Below are positions 5,482 to 12,125 of a stretch of 15,588 nucleotides of DNA, piece by piece (position 1 is the stretch's first letter; each line of letters begins with the position of its first letter). The DNA is taken from NCBI GenBank assembly GCA_023384025.1, contig JAHDXX010000051.1, forward strand, positions 1 to 15,588. The letters run 5' to 3'. Below the pieces are notes generated by a model. It was not told the DNA's origin, did no database searches, and worked only from the letters and a program-made list of their open reading frames with translations. The translations under genes were made by a program, and so were the position numbers. Source of the DNA: Sphingomonadaceae bacterium. GTDB taxonomy: Bacteria; Pseudomonadota; Alphaproteobacteria; Sphingomonadales; Sphingomonadaceae.

Positions 5482-5722
5482 GGAAAGCCCGGCCCGTAGC
5501 GGAGTGCTTTCGCGTTCTTCTCAATCGGCCCACTTGCGTCCGGTCGAAACCTTCTGCATCTGGTCCTCGAAGACCGCGCGGACAGTTCCCGCTACCTCTT
5601 CCGGATCTGGTTTTTGCTTCGTTTTCCGGCTGTTAGGCCTTCATTCGAAGCGCTTTCCGCGTCCTTCCGATGAGCCAAGACTGCGCCCACGGATTGAGTC
5701 GTTCAACCTTTGCAAGGTCGAG

Positions 5723-5765
5723 TTATCCACTTTTCCCCGATTTCGCGGTGGACAAGGGTGGATAA
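5723..5765. promoter_or_regulatory. Cluster of three DnaA-box-like motifs
   Basis: TTATCCAC (plus, 5723-5730), TTGTCCAC (minus, 5755-5748) and TTATCCAC (minus, 5765-5758) fall within 43 bases. The first and last match eight bases of the TTATCCACA DnaA box and face each other. Three matches so close are unlikely by chance in GC-rich DNA. The site could be part of an origin-type or DnaA-titration region, or a DnaA-regulated promoter. No parA, hemE, dnaA or dnaN gene is nearby to support an origin. Confidence 0.4.
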
Positions 5766-5785
5766 GTCAACGGTTCGCCGCAACC

Positions 5786-7000
5786 TCAGCGGTCGCGTTT
5801 TGCCAGCAGGCGCAAACGCAGCGCGTTGAGCTTGATGAAGCCGGCCGCATCCTTCTGGTCGTAGGCGCCAGCATCGTCCTCGAAGGTCACATGGGCTTCG
5901 GAATAGAGCGAGTTGGGGCTCGTGCGCCCGACCACCATGGCATTGCCCTTGTAGAGCTTGAGCCGCACGGTGCCGCAGACCTTCTCCTGACTGAGGTCGA
6001 TCGCGGCCTGCAGCATCTCGCGCTCGGGGCTGAACCAGAAGCCGTTGTAGATGAGCTCGGCATACTTCGGCATGAGCTCGTCCTTGAGGTGCGCCGCGCC
6101 GCGGTCGAGCGTGATCTGCTCGATCCCGCGATGCGCGCGGGCATAGATCTCGCCGCCGGGCGTTTCGTACATCCCGCGCGATTTCATGCCCACGAAGCGG
6201 TTCTCGACCAGGTCAAGGCGGCCGATGCCGTGCTTGCGGCCCAGCTCGTTGAGCGCGGTGAGCAGCGTGGCCGGGCTCATCGCCTCGCCGTTCAGCGCCA
6301 CGCCATCACCCTTCTCGAAGTCGATGGTGATGTACTCGGGCGTATCGGGCGCGTTCTCCGGATGCTCGGTGCGCGAATAGACGTAGTCCGGGGTCTCTTC
6401 CCACGGGTTCTCCAGCACCTTGCCCTCGCTCGAGGTGTGCAGGAGGTTCGCGTCGGTCGAGAACGGGCTGTCGCCGCGCTTGTCCTTCGGCACCATGATC
6501 TGGTGCGCCTCGGCCCAGGCGATCAGCGCGGTGCGGCTGGTCAGGTTCCATTCGCGCCAGGGGGCGATCACCTTGATATCGGGATCGAGCGCATAGGCCG
6601 ACAGTTCGAAGCGGACCTGGTCGTTCCCCTTGCCGGTCGCGCCATGGGCAATGGCGTCGGCACCGGTTTCATGCGCGATCTCGACCAGTCGCTTGGAGAT
6701 GAGCGGGCGGGCGATCGAGGTGCCGAGCAGGTAGTCACCTTCGTAGCGGGCATTGGCGCGCATCATCGGGAAGACGAAATCGCGCACGAATTCCTCGCGC
6801 AGGTCTTCGATGAAGATGTGGTGGTCAGGTATGCCCATCGCCCGCGCCTTGGCTCGCGCCGGCTCGATTTCCTCGCCCTGGCCGAGATCGGCGGTGAAGG
6901 TCACCACTTCCAGCCCGCGCTCGACCTCGAGCCACTTGGCGATCACGCTGGTATCGAGGCCGCCGGAATAGGCGAGGACGACGCGCTTGATATCGGACAT
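5786..7000 (-). CDS. argG: Argininosuccinate synthase
   Basis: A 404-residue protein, the usual full length, that joins citrulline and aspartate with ATP to give argininosuccinate in arginine synthesis (cytosol). The ATP-pyrophosphatase P-loop AYSGGLDTSV lies at residues 10-19. Further family segments are AHGATGKGNDQVRFEL, SPFSTDANLLHTSSEGKVLE, the ENRFVGMKSRGMYETPGG stretch and GTVRLKLYKGNAMVVGRTSP. ATG at 7000 has AGGAG ten bases upstream. It stands alone: the next minus-strand gene, rlpA, is 822 bases on, and the acyltransferase upstream is divergent, with a 115-bp shared promoter region. Sequence looks intact. Confidence 0.97.
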   Translation of the reverse strand: MSDIKRVVLAYSGGLDTSVIAKWLEVERGLEVVTFTADLGQGEEIEPARAKARAMGIPDHHIFIEDLREEFVRDFVFPMMRANARYEGDYLLGTSIARPLISKRLVEIAHETGADAIAHGATGKGNDQVRFELSAYALDPDIKVIAPWREWNLTSRTALIAWAEAHQIMVPKDKRGDSPFSTDANLLHTSSEGKVLENPWEETPDYVYSRTEHPENAPDTPEYITIDFEKGDGVALNGEAMSPATLLTALNELGRKHGIGRLDLVENRFVGMKSRGMYETPGGEIYARAHRGIEQITLDRGAAHLKDELMPKYAELIYNGFWFSPEREMLQAAIDLSQEKVCGTVRLKLYKGNAMVVGRTSPNSLYSEAHVTFEDDAGAYDQKDAAGFIKLNALRLRLLAKRDR

Positions 7001-7115
7001 TCTATCGGCACTCCTGAACTGGCGGCGCGCCTAACAGGGCATGGCGCGAGCGGCAATGTAGGAAAGCTTGAACAGCCACCATATATAGCCACAGGCGAGA
7101 GGAGAGGTGCTGACG
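7001..7115. promoter_or_regulatory. Divergent promoter region, argG / acyltransferase
   Basis: The 115 bases between the two divergent starts contain TATATA at 7082-7087, palindromic and thus a possible -10 for either strand and unusual in this GC-rich context. No clear TTGACA lies at the right distance on the plus strand. No ARG-box-like site was seen. Confidence 0.35.
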
Positions 7116-8441
7116 ATGATCCGCATGTGGAACAAGGCACGCGAGATGGCGGAACTGGCACCGCCGACGCGAAACCGGTGGGTCGATTTCCTGCGGGCAA
7201 TGTCGATCATGGCGGTGGTGGTCGGCCACTGGCTTGTCGCGGCGCCCTATGTCGACGGCAGCGGGGCGGTGCAGGGCGGGCACCTGCTCGGCATCCTGCC
7301 GTGGACCCAGTGGCTGACCTGGGGGTTCCAGGTCATGCCGATCTTCTTCCTCGTCGGCGGCTTTTCAAACGGGGTGACCTGGGCAGCGCAATTGCGCGAT
7401 GGCAAGCCGTTCAGCGACTGGTTCGCGAGCCGCCTGCAACGCCTGATAAACCCGGTGTTCCCGGTGCTGCTGGCATGGGCACTGTTCGCGTTCTTCGGCA
7501 CGCAACTGGGCGTCAGCCGCGAGATCGTGAAGATGGCGACCTTCCTCGCGCTGATCCCGGTGTGGTTCCTCGCCGTCTACCTGCTGGTGACGGCGCTGGT
7601 GCCGTGGACCTGGCGGATATGGAAGGCAGCGGGGCTGTGGAGCGTGGCATGGCTGGTTGCCTGCGCGGTGCTGGTGGACATGCTGACGTTCTTCTACCGG
7701 GTCCCATACGTCAATTTTGCCAACTTCCTGTTCGTGTGGGTCGGGGTGCACCAGCTCGCCTATGCCTGGGTCGAAGGGCGGTTCGAACGGCTGTGGAGGC
7801 CGCTGGCGCTGTTCGTGGGCGGGATCGCGGCACTGATCGCGCTGACGGTCTACGGGCCCTATCCGATCGCGATGATCGGGGTGCCGGGGGCGGAGATCAC
7901 CAACTCGATGCCGCCGACCATCGCGCTGCTGGCCCTCGGCGTAACGCAGGCGGGGCTGGTGATTGCCCTGGAGGGGCCGGGGCGGCGCATGCTGGAGAAT
8001 GCCCGGGCGTGGACCGCCACGGTGCTGCTCAACGGCATGATCATGAGCGTGTACCTGTGGCACCTGACCGCCTTCGTGCTGGTCATGGTCGCCGCGTGGC
8101 TGCTCGGCGGAGTGGGCTTGCAGGTCGAGCCGGGCAGTCTCGAGTGGTGGCTCGCCCGGCCGGTATGGTTCGCGCTCTACATCGCGGTACTGCTGCCGAT
8201 CGTCGGCGTGTTCCACCGCTGGGAGCGTGGCTTCGGCCCCGCGCGAGACGGACGCCCGGTGCCACCGTGGCGCCTGCTGCTCGGCTTGCTATTGATCTGC
8301 CTGGGGCTAGCCATGACCGCCGCGATCAGCATCGCCAGCCAGGAAGGGGTGACCGGCGTGCGGATCTGGGTGGTGGCTCTGCCGTTTGTCGGGGCGGCGC
8401 TGGTGGGGTTCGGGCCGGTCTATCGATCATCGTTACGCTAG
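7116..8441 (+). CDS. Acyltransferase family 3 membrane protein
   Basis: A 441-residue polytopic membrane protein. ATG at 7116 is preferred because GGAGAGG (7101-7107) lies eight bases upstream; GTG at 7107 and ATG at 7125 are in frame. The N-terminus RWVDFLRAMSIMAVVVGHWL (residues 21-40) is the first TM segment of acyltransferase 3 proteins, which carries the conserved Arg and the catalytic His (His38). About ten hydrophobic segments follow, e.g. TWGFQVMPIFFLVGGFSNGV, ALFVGGIAALIALTVYG, NGMIMSVYLWHLTAFVLVMV and LLLGLLLICLGLAMTAAI. The family moves acyl groups onto sugars or other extracytoplasmic acceptors, e.g. on polysaccharides or glycans. The substrate cannot be told: no glycan-synthesis genes are adjacent. 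Confidence 0.88.
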   Translation: MIRMWNKAREMAELAPPTRNRWVDFLRAMSIMAVVVGHWLVAAPYVDGSGAVQGGHLLGILPWTQWLTWGFQVMPIFFLVGGFSNGVTWAAQLRDGKPFSDWFASRLQRLINPVFPVLLAWALFAFFGTQLGVSREIVKMATFLALIPVWFLAVYLLVTALVPWTWRIWKAAGLWSVAWLVACAVLVDMLTFFYRVPYVNFANFLFVWVGVHQLAYAWVEGRFERLWRPLALFVGGIAALIALTVYGPYPIAMIGVPGAEITNSMPPTIALLALGVTQAGLVIALEGPGRRMLENARAWTATVLLNGMIMSVYLWHLTAFVLVMVAAWLLGGVGLQVEPGSLEWWLARPVWFALYIAVLLPIVGVFHRWERGFGPARDGRPVPPWRLLLGLLLICLGLAMTAAISIASQEGVTGVRIWVVALPFVGAALVGFGPVYRSSLR

Positions 8442-8464
8442 CCTGTTCGCGGTGATGGCGTCCT

Positions 8465-8488
8465 GACCCGCAGAGTACTCTCTGGGTC
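8465..8488. repeat. 24-bp near-perfect palindrome
   Basis: The palindrome lies between the acyltransferase and the next gene; arms GACCC/GGGTC and AGAGT/ACTCT with one mismatch and one G-T pair. It could be a binding site or an RNA hairpin. There is no T-run after it, so a standard intrinsic terminator is unlikely. Confidence 0.5.
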
Positions 8489-8557
8489 GGTGCGCGGCCT
8501 TGCCAACCTCAAGGCAGGTCGGCTTTACTGGTGGTCGGCAACCGAGGGGATTCCGGG

Positions 8558-9475
8558 ATGAAACGTAGTGTCCTGATGTTCGCGGCCTTGTGGGCTTCGC
8601 CGGTGACGGCGGAAACCCTGCCGATATCGTGGGGGGAGTCAGCCGAGGCGGAGGAAGTGGCGACCTTGCGCGGTCTGGCGCTGGAGCGGTTCTCCGGCTC
8701 GGAAGGGCGCGCGCTGCAAGCGGAGCTGGAAACGCAGATCTCGCGGATCAGGGATGGCCGGGGAGAACCCTACTACGCCCTGTATGCGCTTTCCTCGCCT
8801 GCCGCTGCCGACAATATCGAAGCAGTGATCGAGGGCGGGGCCAATGTCTCGGTCGATTATAACGAAGGGCGGCAGAAACGCTGGTACTGCCTGTCGTCCA
8901 AGGAATACCGGACCGATTGCGACCAGAAGGACAAGGAAGAGCGGGAGGTGGTCTGCCTGACCCGCGTCGTGGCCTTGTCGTCCGACATTCGTGTGGCCCA
9001 TGAGAGGGATGGCCAGATCATCTATCGCAGAAGCATTCCCGGGCGCGAGGAATTGACAACCTGCCCCGAGGATGCGGACTTCCCGCCGGTAGACCAGGCC
9101 ATCACCAGACTGGTTGATGGTGCTGCCCGGCAACACGCCGCTGCACTTGGCCCTCGTTGGGGGCGCAGCGCATACCGGGTGCTGGAAAACCGCAAGGGGC
9201 TGACCAAACCGCAGGGCGCTCTGTTCAAGCAGGCCCTCAAAGCGACCAAGACGAATGCCAACGAGGCCTGTCGTCTGTTCGACCAGCTGGCGCTTGAGGT
9301 GCCCACGCAGCGTTCGGTCCAATTCAATGCGGCGATGTGCATTGAGATGCGCGGTGACTTGCCCGGCGCGCTGGCTGCCTACGAAGCAATGAGCGGAGAC
9401 CGCGACGCCGCCAGTGCGGCCAGCCGCGTACGCCGTACCCTGCGTGCAGGCGAGATCGAGGACGCCCGCCGCTAA
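8558..9475 (+). CDS. Exported hypothetical protein with a C-terminal TPR-like region
   Basis: A 305-residue protein. ATG at 8558 with GAGGGGA seven bases upstream; further upstream codons in frame would push the signal peptide inward, so this start is preferred. Residues 1-18 are a short signal peptide (MKRSVLMFAALWASPVTA), with cleavage expected before ETLP. No lipobox. The middle region (about 60-180) contains Cys residues at YCLSSKEYRTDC and VVCLTR that could form disulfides in the periplasm. Residues 225-300 (LFKQALKATKTNANEACRLF and on, then FNAAMCIEMRGDLPGALAAY) look like one or two TPR-type helical hairpins. The family is unknown to me. It converges on the methyltransferase gene, nine bases away. 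Likely periplasmic; role unknown. Confidence 0.8.
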   Translation: MKRSVLMFAALWASPVTAETLPISWGESAEAEEVATLRGLALERFSGSEGRALQAELETQISRIRDGRGEPYYALYALSSPAAADNIEAVIEGGANVSVDYNEGRQKRWYCLSSKEYRTDCDQKDKEEREVVCLTRVVALSSDIRVAHERDGQIIYRRSIPGREELTTCPEDADFPPVDQAITRLVDGAARQHAAALGPRWGRSAYRVLENRKGLTKPQGALFKQALKATKTNANEACRLFDQLALEVPTQRSVQFNAAMCIEMRGDLPGALAAYEAMSGDRDAASAASRVRRTLRAGEIEDARR

Positions 9476-9484
9476 CGGAAAGGG

Positions 9485-10819
9485 CTACTCCGCCGCTTCC
9501 TTCAACCCCGGATCGAACCGCCACCCGGGCACTTCGCCGACGGCCCGCAACCGTGCGCTTTCCTCGTGGATGTACTCGCGCGTCATCGGGATCGCGGTGC
9601 GGTCCTTTACGTATTGCACCTGCCAGTTGACCATGGTGCCGTTGCGGAAGCTTTGTTCGGCGCCGGCGAGGTAGAACAGCCACATGCGGTAGAACTGCGG
9701 GTCGTACATCGCGGTGATTTCGGCCTCGTGCATCACTGTGCGATTGTACCACTCCTCAAGCGTGTGGCTGTAGTGGAAGCGCATCGCCTCCACGTCGGTG
9801 ACCTGCCAGCGATAGCGCTCGCTTTGCGTCACCAGTTCGCTCAGCGCCGGGATATAGCCGCCGGGGAAGATGTACTTGCGGGTCCACGCGTCGGTGAAGC
9901 CGGGCGCGCCGGAGCGGCCGCAGCAGTGGCTGATCATCACCCCGTCTTTCTTCAGCAGCCGGTTGGTGTGCTCGAAGAACTGGGGGTAGTGGATCGTGCC
10001 GACATGCTCGAGCAGGCCGACGCTGGAGATGCGGTCGAACTCGCCCTCTACATCGCGATAGTCGCACAGCGCGAACTTGACCTGGTCGTCGACTCCCAGT
10101 TCCTTCGCCCGTTCCTGGCAGAAGGCGATCTGGTCCGGCGCGAGTGCCACGCCGAGCACCTCGCAGCCGTACATCTTGTTGAGGTAAAGCGCGAACCCGC
10201 CCCAGCCGCAGCCGATGTCGAGCACTTTCATCGGCTTGCCGCCGTTATCTTCCGGCCGCTTTAGGTACATTTTGGCGGCGAGATGCGCCTTCTTGTCCAT
10301 CTGCGCCTGTTCGAGCGAGGTGTTGAACGGGTCCTCGCGGTAATAGGCCATGGTGTACTGGCGATCCTCGTCGAGGAACCGTTCGTAGAGTTCGCGCGTG
10401 AGGTTGTAGGTGTGCTCGGCGTTCTTGCGGGCCGAGGCGCGCAGGTTGATTCCGTCAAGCTTGGCGATGGTCTTCTGCAGTGCCTTCCTGACCGGCCCCT
10501 TTGGCTTGAGCGAGCCGCTGCCGAGCCGCTTGGCGTTCATGGTCACGAACAGGATCATGTCGCGGATGTCGTGCGGCGGCTCGACCTGGAGCCAGTCCCA
10601 CATGAACGCCTCGCCCGCGCCGAGCTGAGGATAGCGGACGATGTGGTTGGCGGCCTTCTTGTTGGTCAGGCGGATGCGGATCGGGCCGGGCCGCCCGCCG
10701 ACTTCGGGGGGGTAGTCACCGGTGCCGGGGCCGAACGAACGCTCCGTGCCATCATAATCAGTGACCACCAGCTGGCCCGTGCGAATGGCTTTTTCGAGAA
10801 ACTTCTCCAGCAGATACAT
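9485..10819 (-). CDS. Cyclopropane-fatty-acyl-phospholipid synthase family protein
   Basis: A 444-residue SAM-dependent methyltransferase, longer than E. coli Cfa. The N-terminal 180 residues form the lipid-binding region (AFMWDWLQVEPPHDIRDMIL). The Rossmann-type domain starts with VLDIGCGWGGFALYL (199-213), then VLGVALAPDQ, EHVG (271-274), and the KYIFPGGYIPALSEL segment (315-329) that matches the Cfa family. These enzymes add a methylene to double bonds of membrane phospholipid acyl chains, or related methyl transfers. ATG at 10819 with GGGGGA eleven bases upstream. A perfect TTGACA with 17-base spacing to a weak -10 lies in the 73-base gap before it. The nitronate monooxygenase gene is upstream on the same strand. 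The term cfa is avoided because family members differ in product. Confidence 0.9.
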   Translation of the reverse strand: MYLLEKFLEKAIRTGQLVVTDYDGTERSFGPGTGDYPPEVGGRPGPIRIRLTNKKAANHIVRYPQLGAGEAFMWDWLQVEPPHDIRDMILFVTMNAKRLGSGSLKPKGPVRKALQKTIAKLDGINLRASARKNAEHTYNLTRELYERFLDEDRQYTMAYYREDPFNTSLEQAQMDKKAHLAAKMYLKRPEDNGGKPMKVLDIGCGWGGFALYLNKMYGCEVLGVALAPDQIAFCQERAKELGVDDQVKFALCDYRDVEGEFDRISSVGLLEHVGTIHYPQFFEHTNRLLKKDGVMISHCCGRSGAPGFTDAWTRKYIFPGGYIPALSELVTQSERYRWQVTDVEAMRFHYSHTLEEWYNRTVMHEAEITAMYDPQFYRMWLFYLAGAEQSFRNGTMVNWQVQYVKDRTAIPMTREYIHEESARLRAVGEVPGWRFDPGLKEAAE

Positions 10820-10848
10820 CGTTCGTCTTTCCCCCTTTGACCGGCAGC

Positions 10849-10877
10849 AGACTGCGCGGCTTGGGGGGCGGTGTCAA
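10849..10877 (-). promoter_or_regulatory. Possible promoter of the cyclopropane synthase family gene
   Basis: Minus strand: TTGACA (10877-10872), a 17-base spacer, and CAGTCT (10854-10849) as a weak -10. It lies about 30 bases before the ATG at 10819. The -35 is perfect and the spacing is ideal. The -10 is poor, although degenerate -10 elements are usual in alphaproteobacteria. It would allow expression separate from the upstream gene. Confidence 0.4.
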
Positions 10878-10892
10878 TCTGGCCGCCCGAAC

Positions 10893-12011
10893 CTAAGCGA
10901 CTGCCGCAGCCAGCGCTTCGAACCCCTCGGCGAATTCCTGCTTGAAATCCTGCACCACCGCGCCGGCACCGCGCACTTCGCGTACCAGCCCGACGCCCTG
11001 GCCGACGAAATAGGTGGCAAGGCCCTGTGCTTGCGGGTTGCCGTTGACTGCCGCCTTGTCGATTGCGCGCAGCACCGGTTCGCTCAGCAACATCATCAGC
11101 GGCATCGGCAGGGCGGGGATGCCCGCTTCCTCCCATTTGCCGTGCCAGTCGCTGCGCAGCTGGCGGCTGAACTTGCCGGTGCGATGCTTGGAGCGGATGG
11201 TGTCGCGGCTGGTTGCCTCGATCATCTTGCTGCGGAACACTTCGGTCGTCTCCGCTTCGGCTGTCGCCAGCCAGACCGAGCCGCACCAAGCGCCCGCCGC
11301 GCCCATCGCCATCATGCCCGCCATCTGCCGCCCGTTCATGATGCCTCCGGCGGCGAGCACGGGGATATCCTTGCCCGCATCGCGGATCGCCTCGATCACT
11401 TCGGGGATCAGCACCACGGTCGCCACTTCACCGCAGTGCCCGCCGCCTTCGCCGCCTTGCGCGACGATGATGTCGACCCCGGCCTCGATCTGCTTCATCG
11501 CATGTTCCTTGGCGCCAACCAGCGCAGCGACCGGAATGCCGTGCTTTTTGCCCGCCGCGATCATCTCCGGCGGGGCGGTGCCGAGCGCGTTGGCAATCAG
11601 CCGTACGGGGTGGCGGAAGCTGACTTCGAGCAGCTCCTGCCCGAGCGAGGTGTTGGGGCGCTGGCTGCCGCCGAGCGGGTTCGCGGCATCTTCCGCAACA
11701 CCAGCTTCGCGCAGGATCTGGCGGGTGAAATCGCGATACTGTGACGGAATCATGGCCACGATCTCGTCAGCCGTGACCTGCTTTTCGACCGCCTGCACTT
11801 CGGGGATCAGCACGTCGACGCCGTAGGGTCTGCCGTCGACGTGGTCATCGATCCACGCCAGCTCCTGCTCCAGTTGATCGGGCGTGAAGCTGACCGCGCC
11901 CAGTACGCCGAACCCGCCCGCGCGGCTCACCGCGGCAACCACGTCGCGGCAATGCGAGAACGCGAACAGCGGAAACTCGCAGCCGACCATCTCCGTCATG
12001 CGAAAAGGCAT
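10893..12011 (-). CDS. Nitronate monooxygenase (2-nitropropane dioxygenase family)
   Basis: A 372-residue FMN-dependent TIM-barrel enzyme. ATG at 12011 with GGGAGA eight bases upstream (the open frame continues upstream but lacks support). Family marks: GFGVLGA near residues 33-39, AQGGEGGGHCGE (184-195) with the His of the active-site region, and LAAGGI (219-224), the FMN-phosphate part of the barrel, followed by GAAGAWCGSVWLATAEA. These enzymes oxidise alkyl nitronates (e.g. propionate 3-nitronate) to carbonyls and nitrite. Relatives also occur in steroid and acyl-CoA breakdown clusters as reductases, so the true substrate is open. It is divergent from the CBS/DUF294 gene with 113 bases between and may be co-transcribed with the downstream methyltransferase gene. 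Confidence 0.88.
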   Translation of the reverse strand: MPFRMTEMVGCEFPLFAFSHCRDVVAAVSRAGGFGVLGAVSFTPDQLEQELAWIDDHVDGRPYGVDVLIPEVQAVEKQVTADEIVAMIPSQYRDFTRQILREAGVAEDAANPLGGSQRPNTSLGQELLEVSFRHPVRLIANALGTAPPEMIAAGKKHGIPVAALVGAKEHAMKQIEAGVDIIVAQGGEGGGHCGEVATVVLIPEVIEAIRDAGKDIPVLAAGGIMNGRQMAGMMAMGAAGAWCGSVWLATAEAETTEVFRSKMIEATSRDTIRSKHRTGKFSRQLRSDWHGKWEEAGIPALPMPLMMLLSEPVLRAIDKAAVNGNPQAQGLATYFVGQGVGLVREVRGAGAVVQDFKQEFAEGFEALAAAVA

Positions 12012-12112
12012 AGTCGATCTCTCCCATCCAGTTGCGAGGGGTTGTGCCGCCCCGCGCGCTTCCTCGCAAGGATTAGACGTAGGTCGTAGGCGCGCGGCAC
12101 CGGCAAATGCGC

Positions 12113-12125
12113 TAGTATAGCCCGA
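12113..12125 (+). promoter_or_regulatory. Possible -10 for a leaderless transcript
   Basis: TAGTAT (12113-12118) ends seven bases before the ATG at 12125, which would make the A of ATG the expected first transcribed base. No Shine-Dalgarno sequence is present between them (AGCCCG only). No matching -35 is seen 16-18 bases upstream, so an activator may be needed. Inferred from spacing alone. Confidence 0.35.

Larger units (their letters stand above)
4964..5785. other. 822-bp stretch without a convincing gene
   Basis: Nothing here reads as a clear protein gene on either strand. 4964-5176 is the upstream region of rlpA, with no clear -10/-35. 5177-5481 holds the proposed structured RNA. 5482-5722 contains two short coding-like stretches in different frames on the minus strand, without a usable start. 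5723-5765 has DnaA-box-like motifs. A plus-strand frame at 5112-5357 has plausible amino-acid composition but no SD and lies across the hairpins. Confidence 0.6.

Noticed and set aside
5177..5520. RNase P RNA, tmRNA or 6S RNA
   Set aside because: The universal RNase P segments (AGGAAAGTCCGGGC, GATGAATG, the terminal ACAGAA-CCGGCTTA) are absent, as are a tmRNA tag and a tRNA-like end. The one partial match is too short.
5723..5765. Chromosomal origin of replication
   Set aside because: Only three DnaA-like boxes, no AT-rich unwinding region and no origin-associated genes; kept as a DnaA-site candidate only.
5504..8455. Plus-strand open frame of 983 codons
   Set aside because: It runs antisense to argG and out of frame over the acyltransferase. 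Both have clear family motifs; the long frame results from high G+C.
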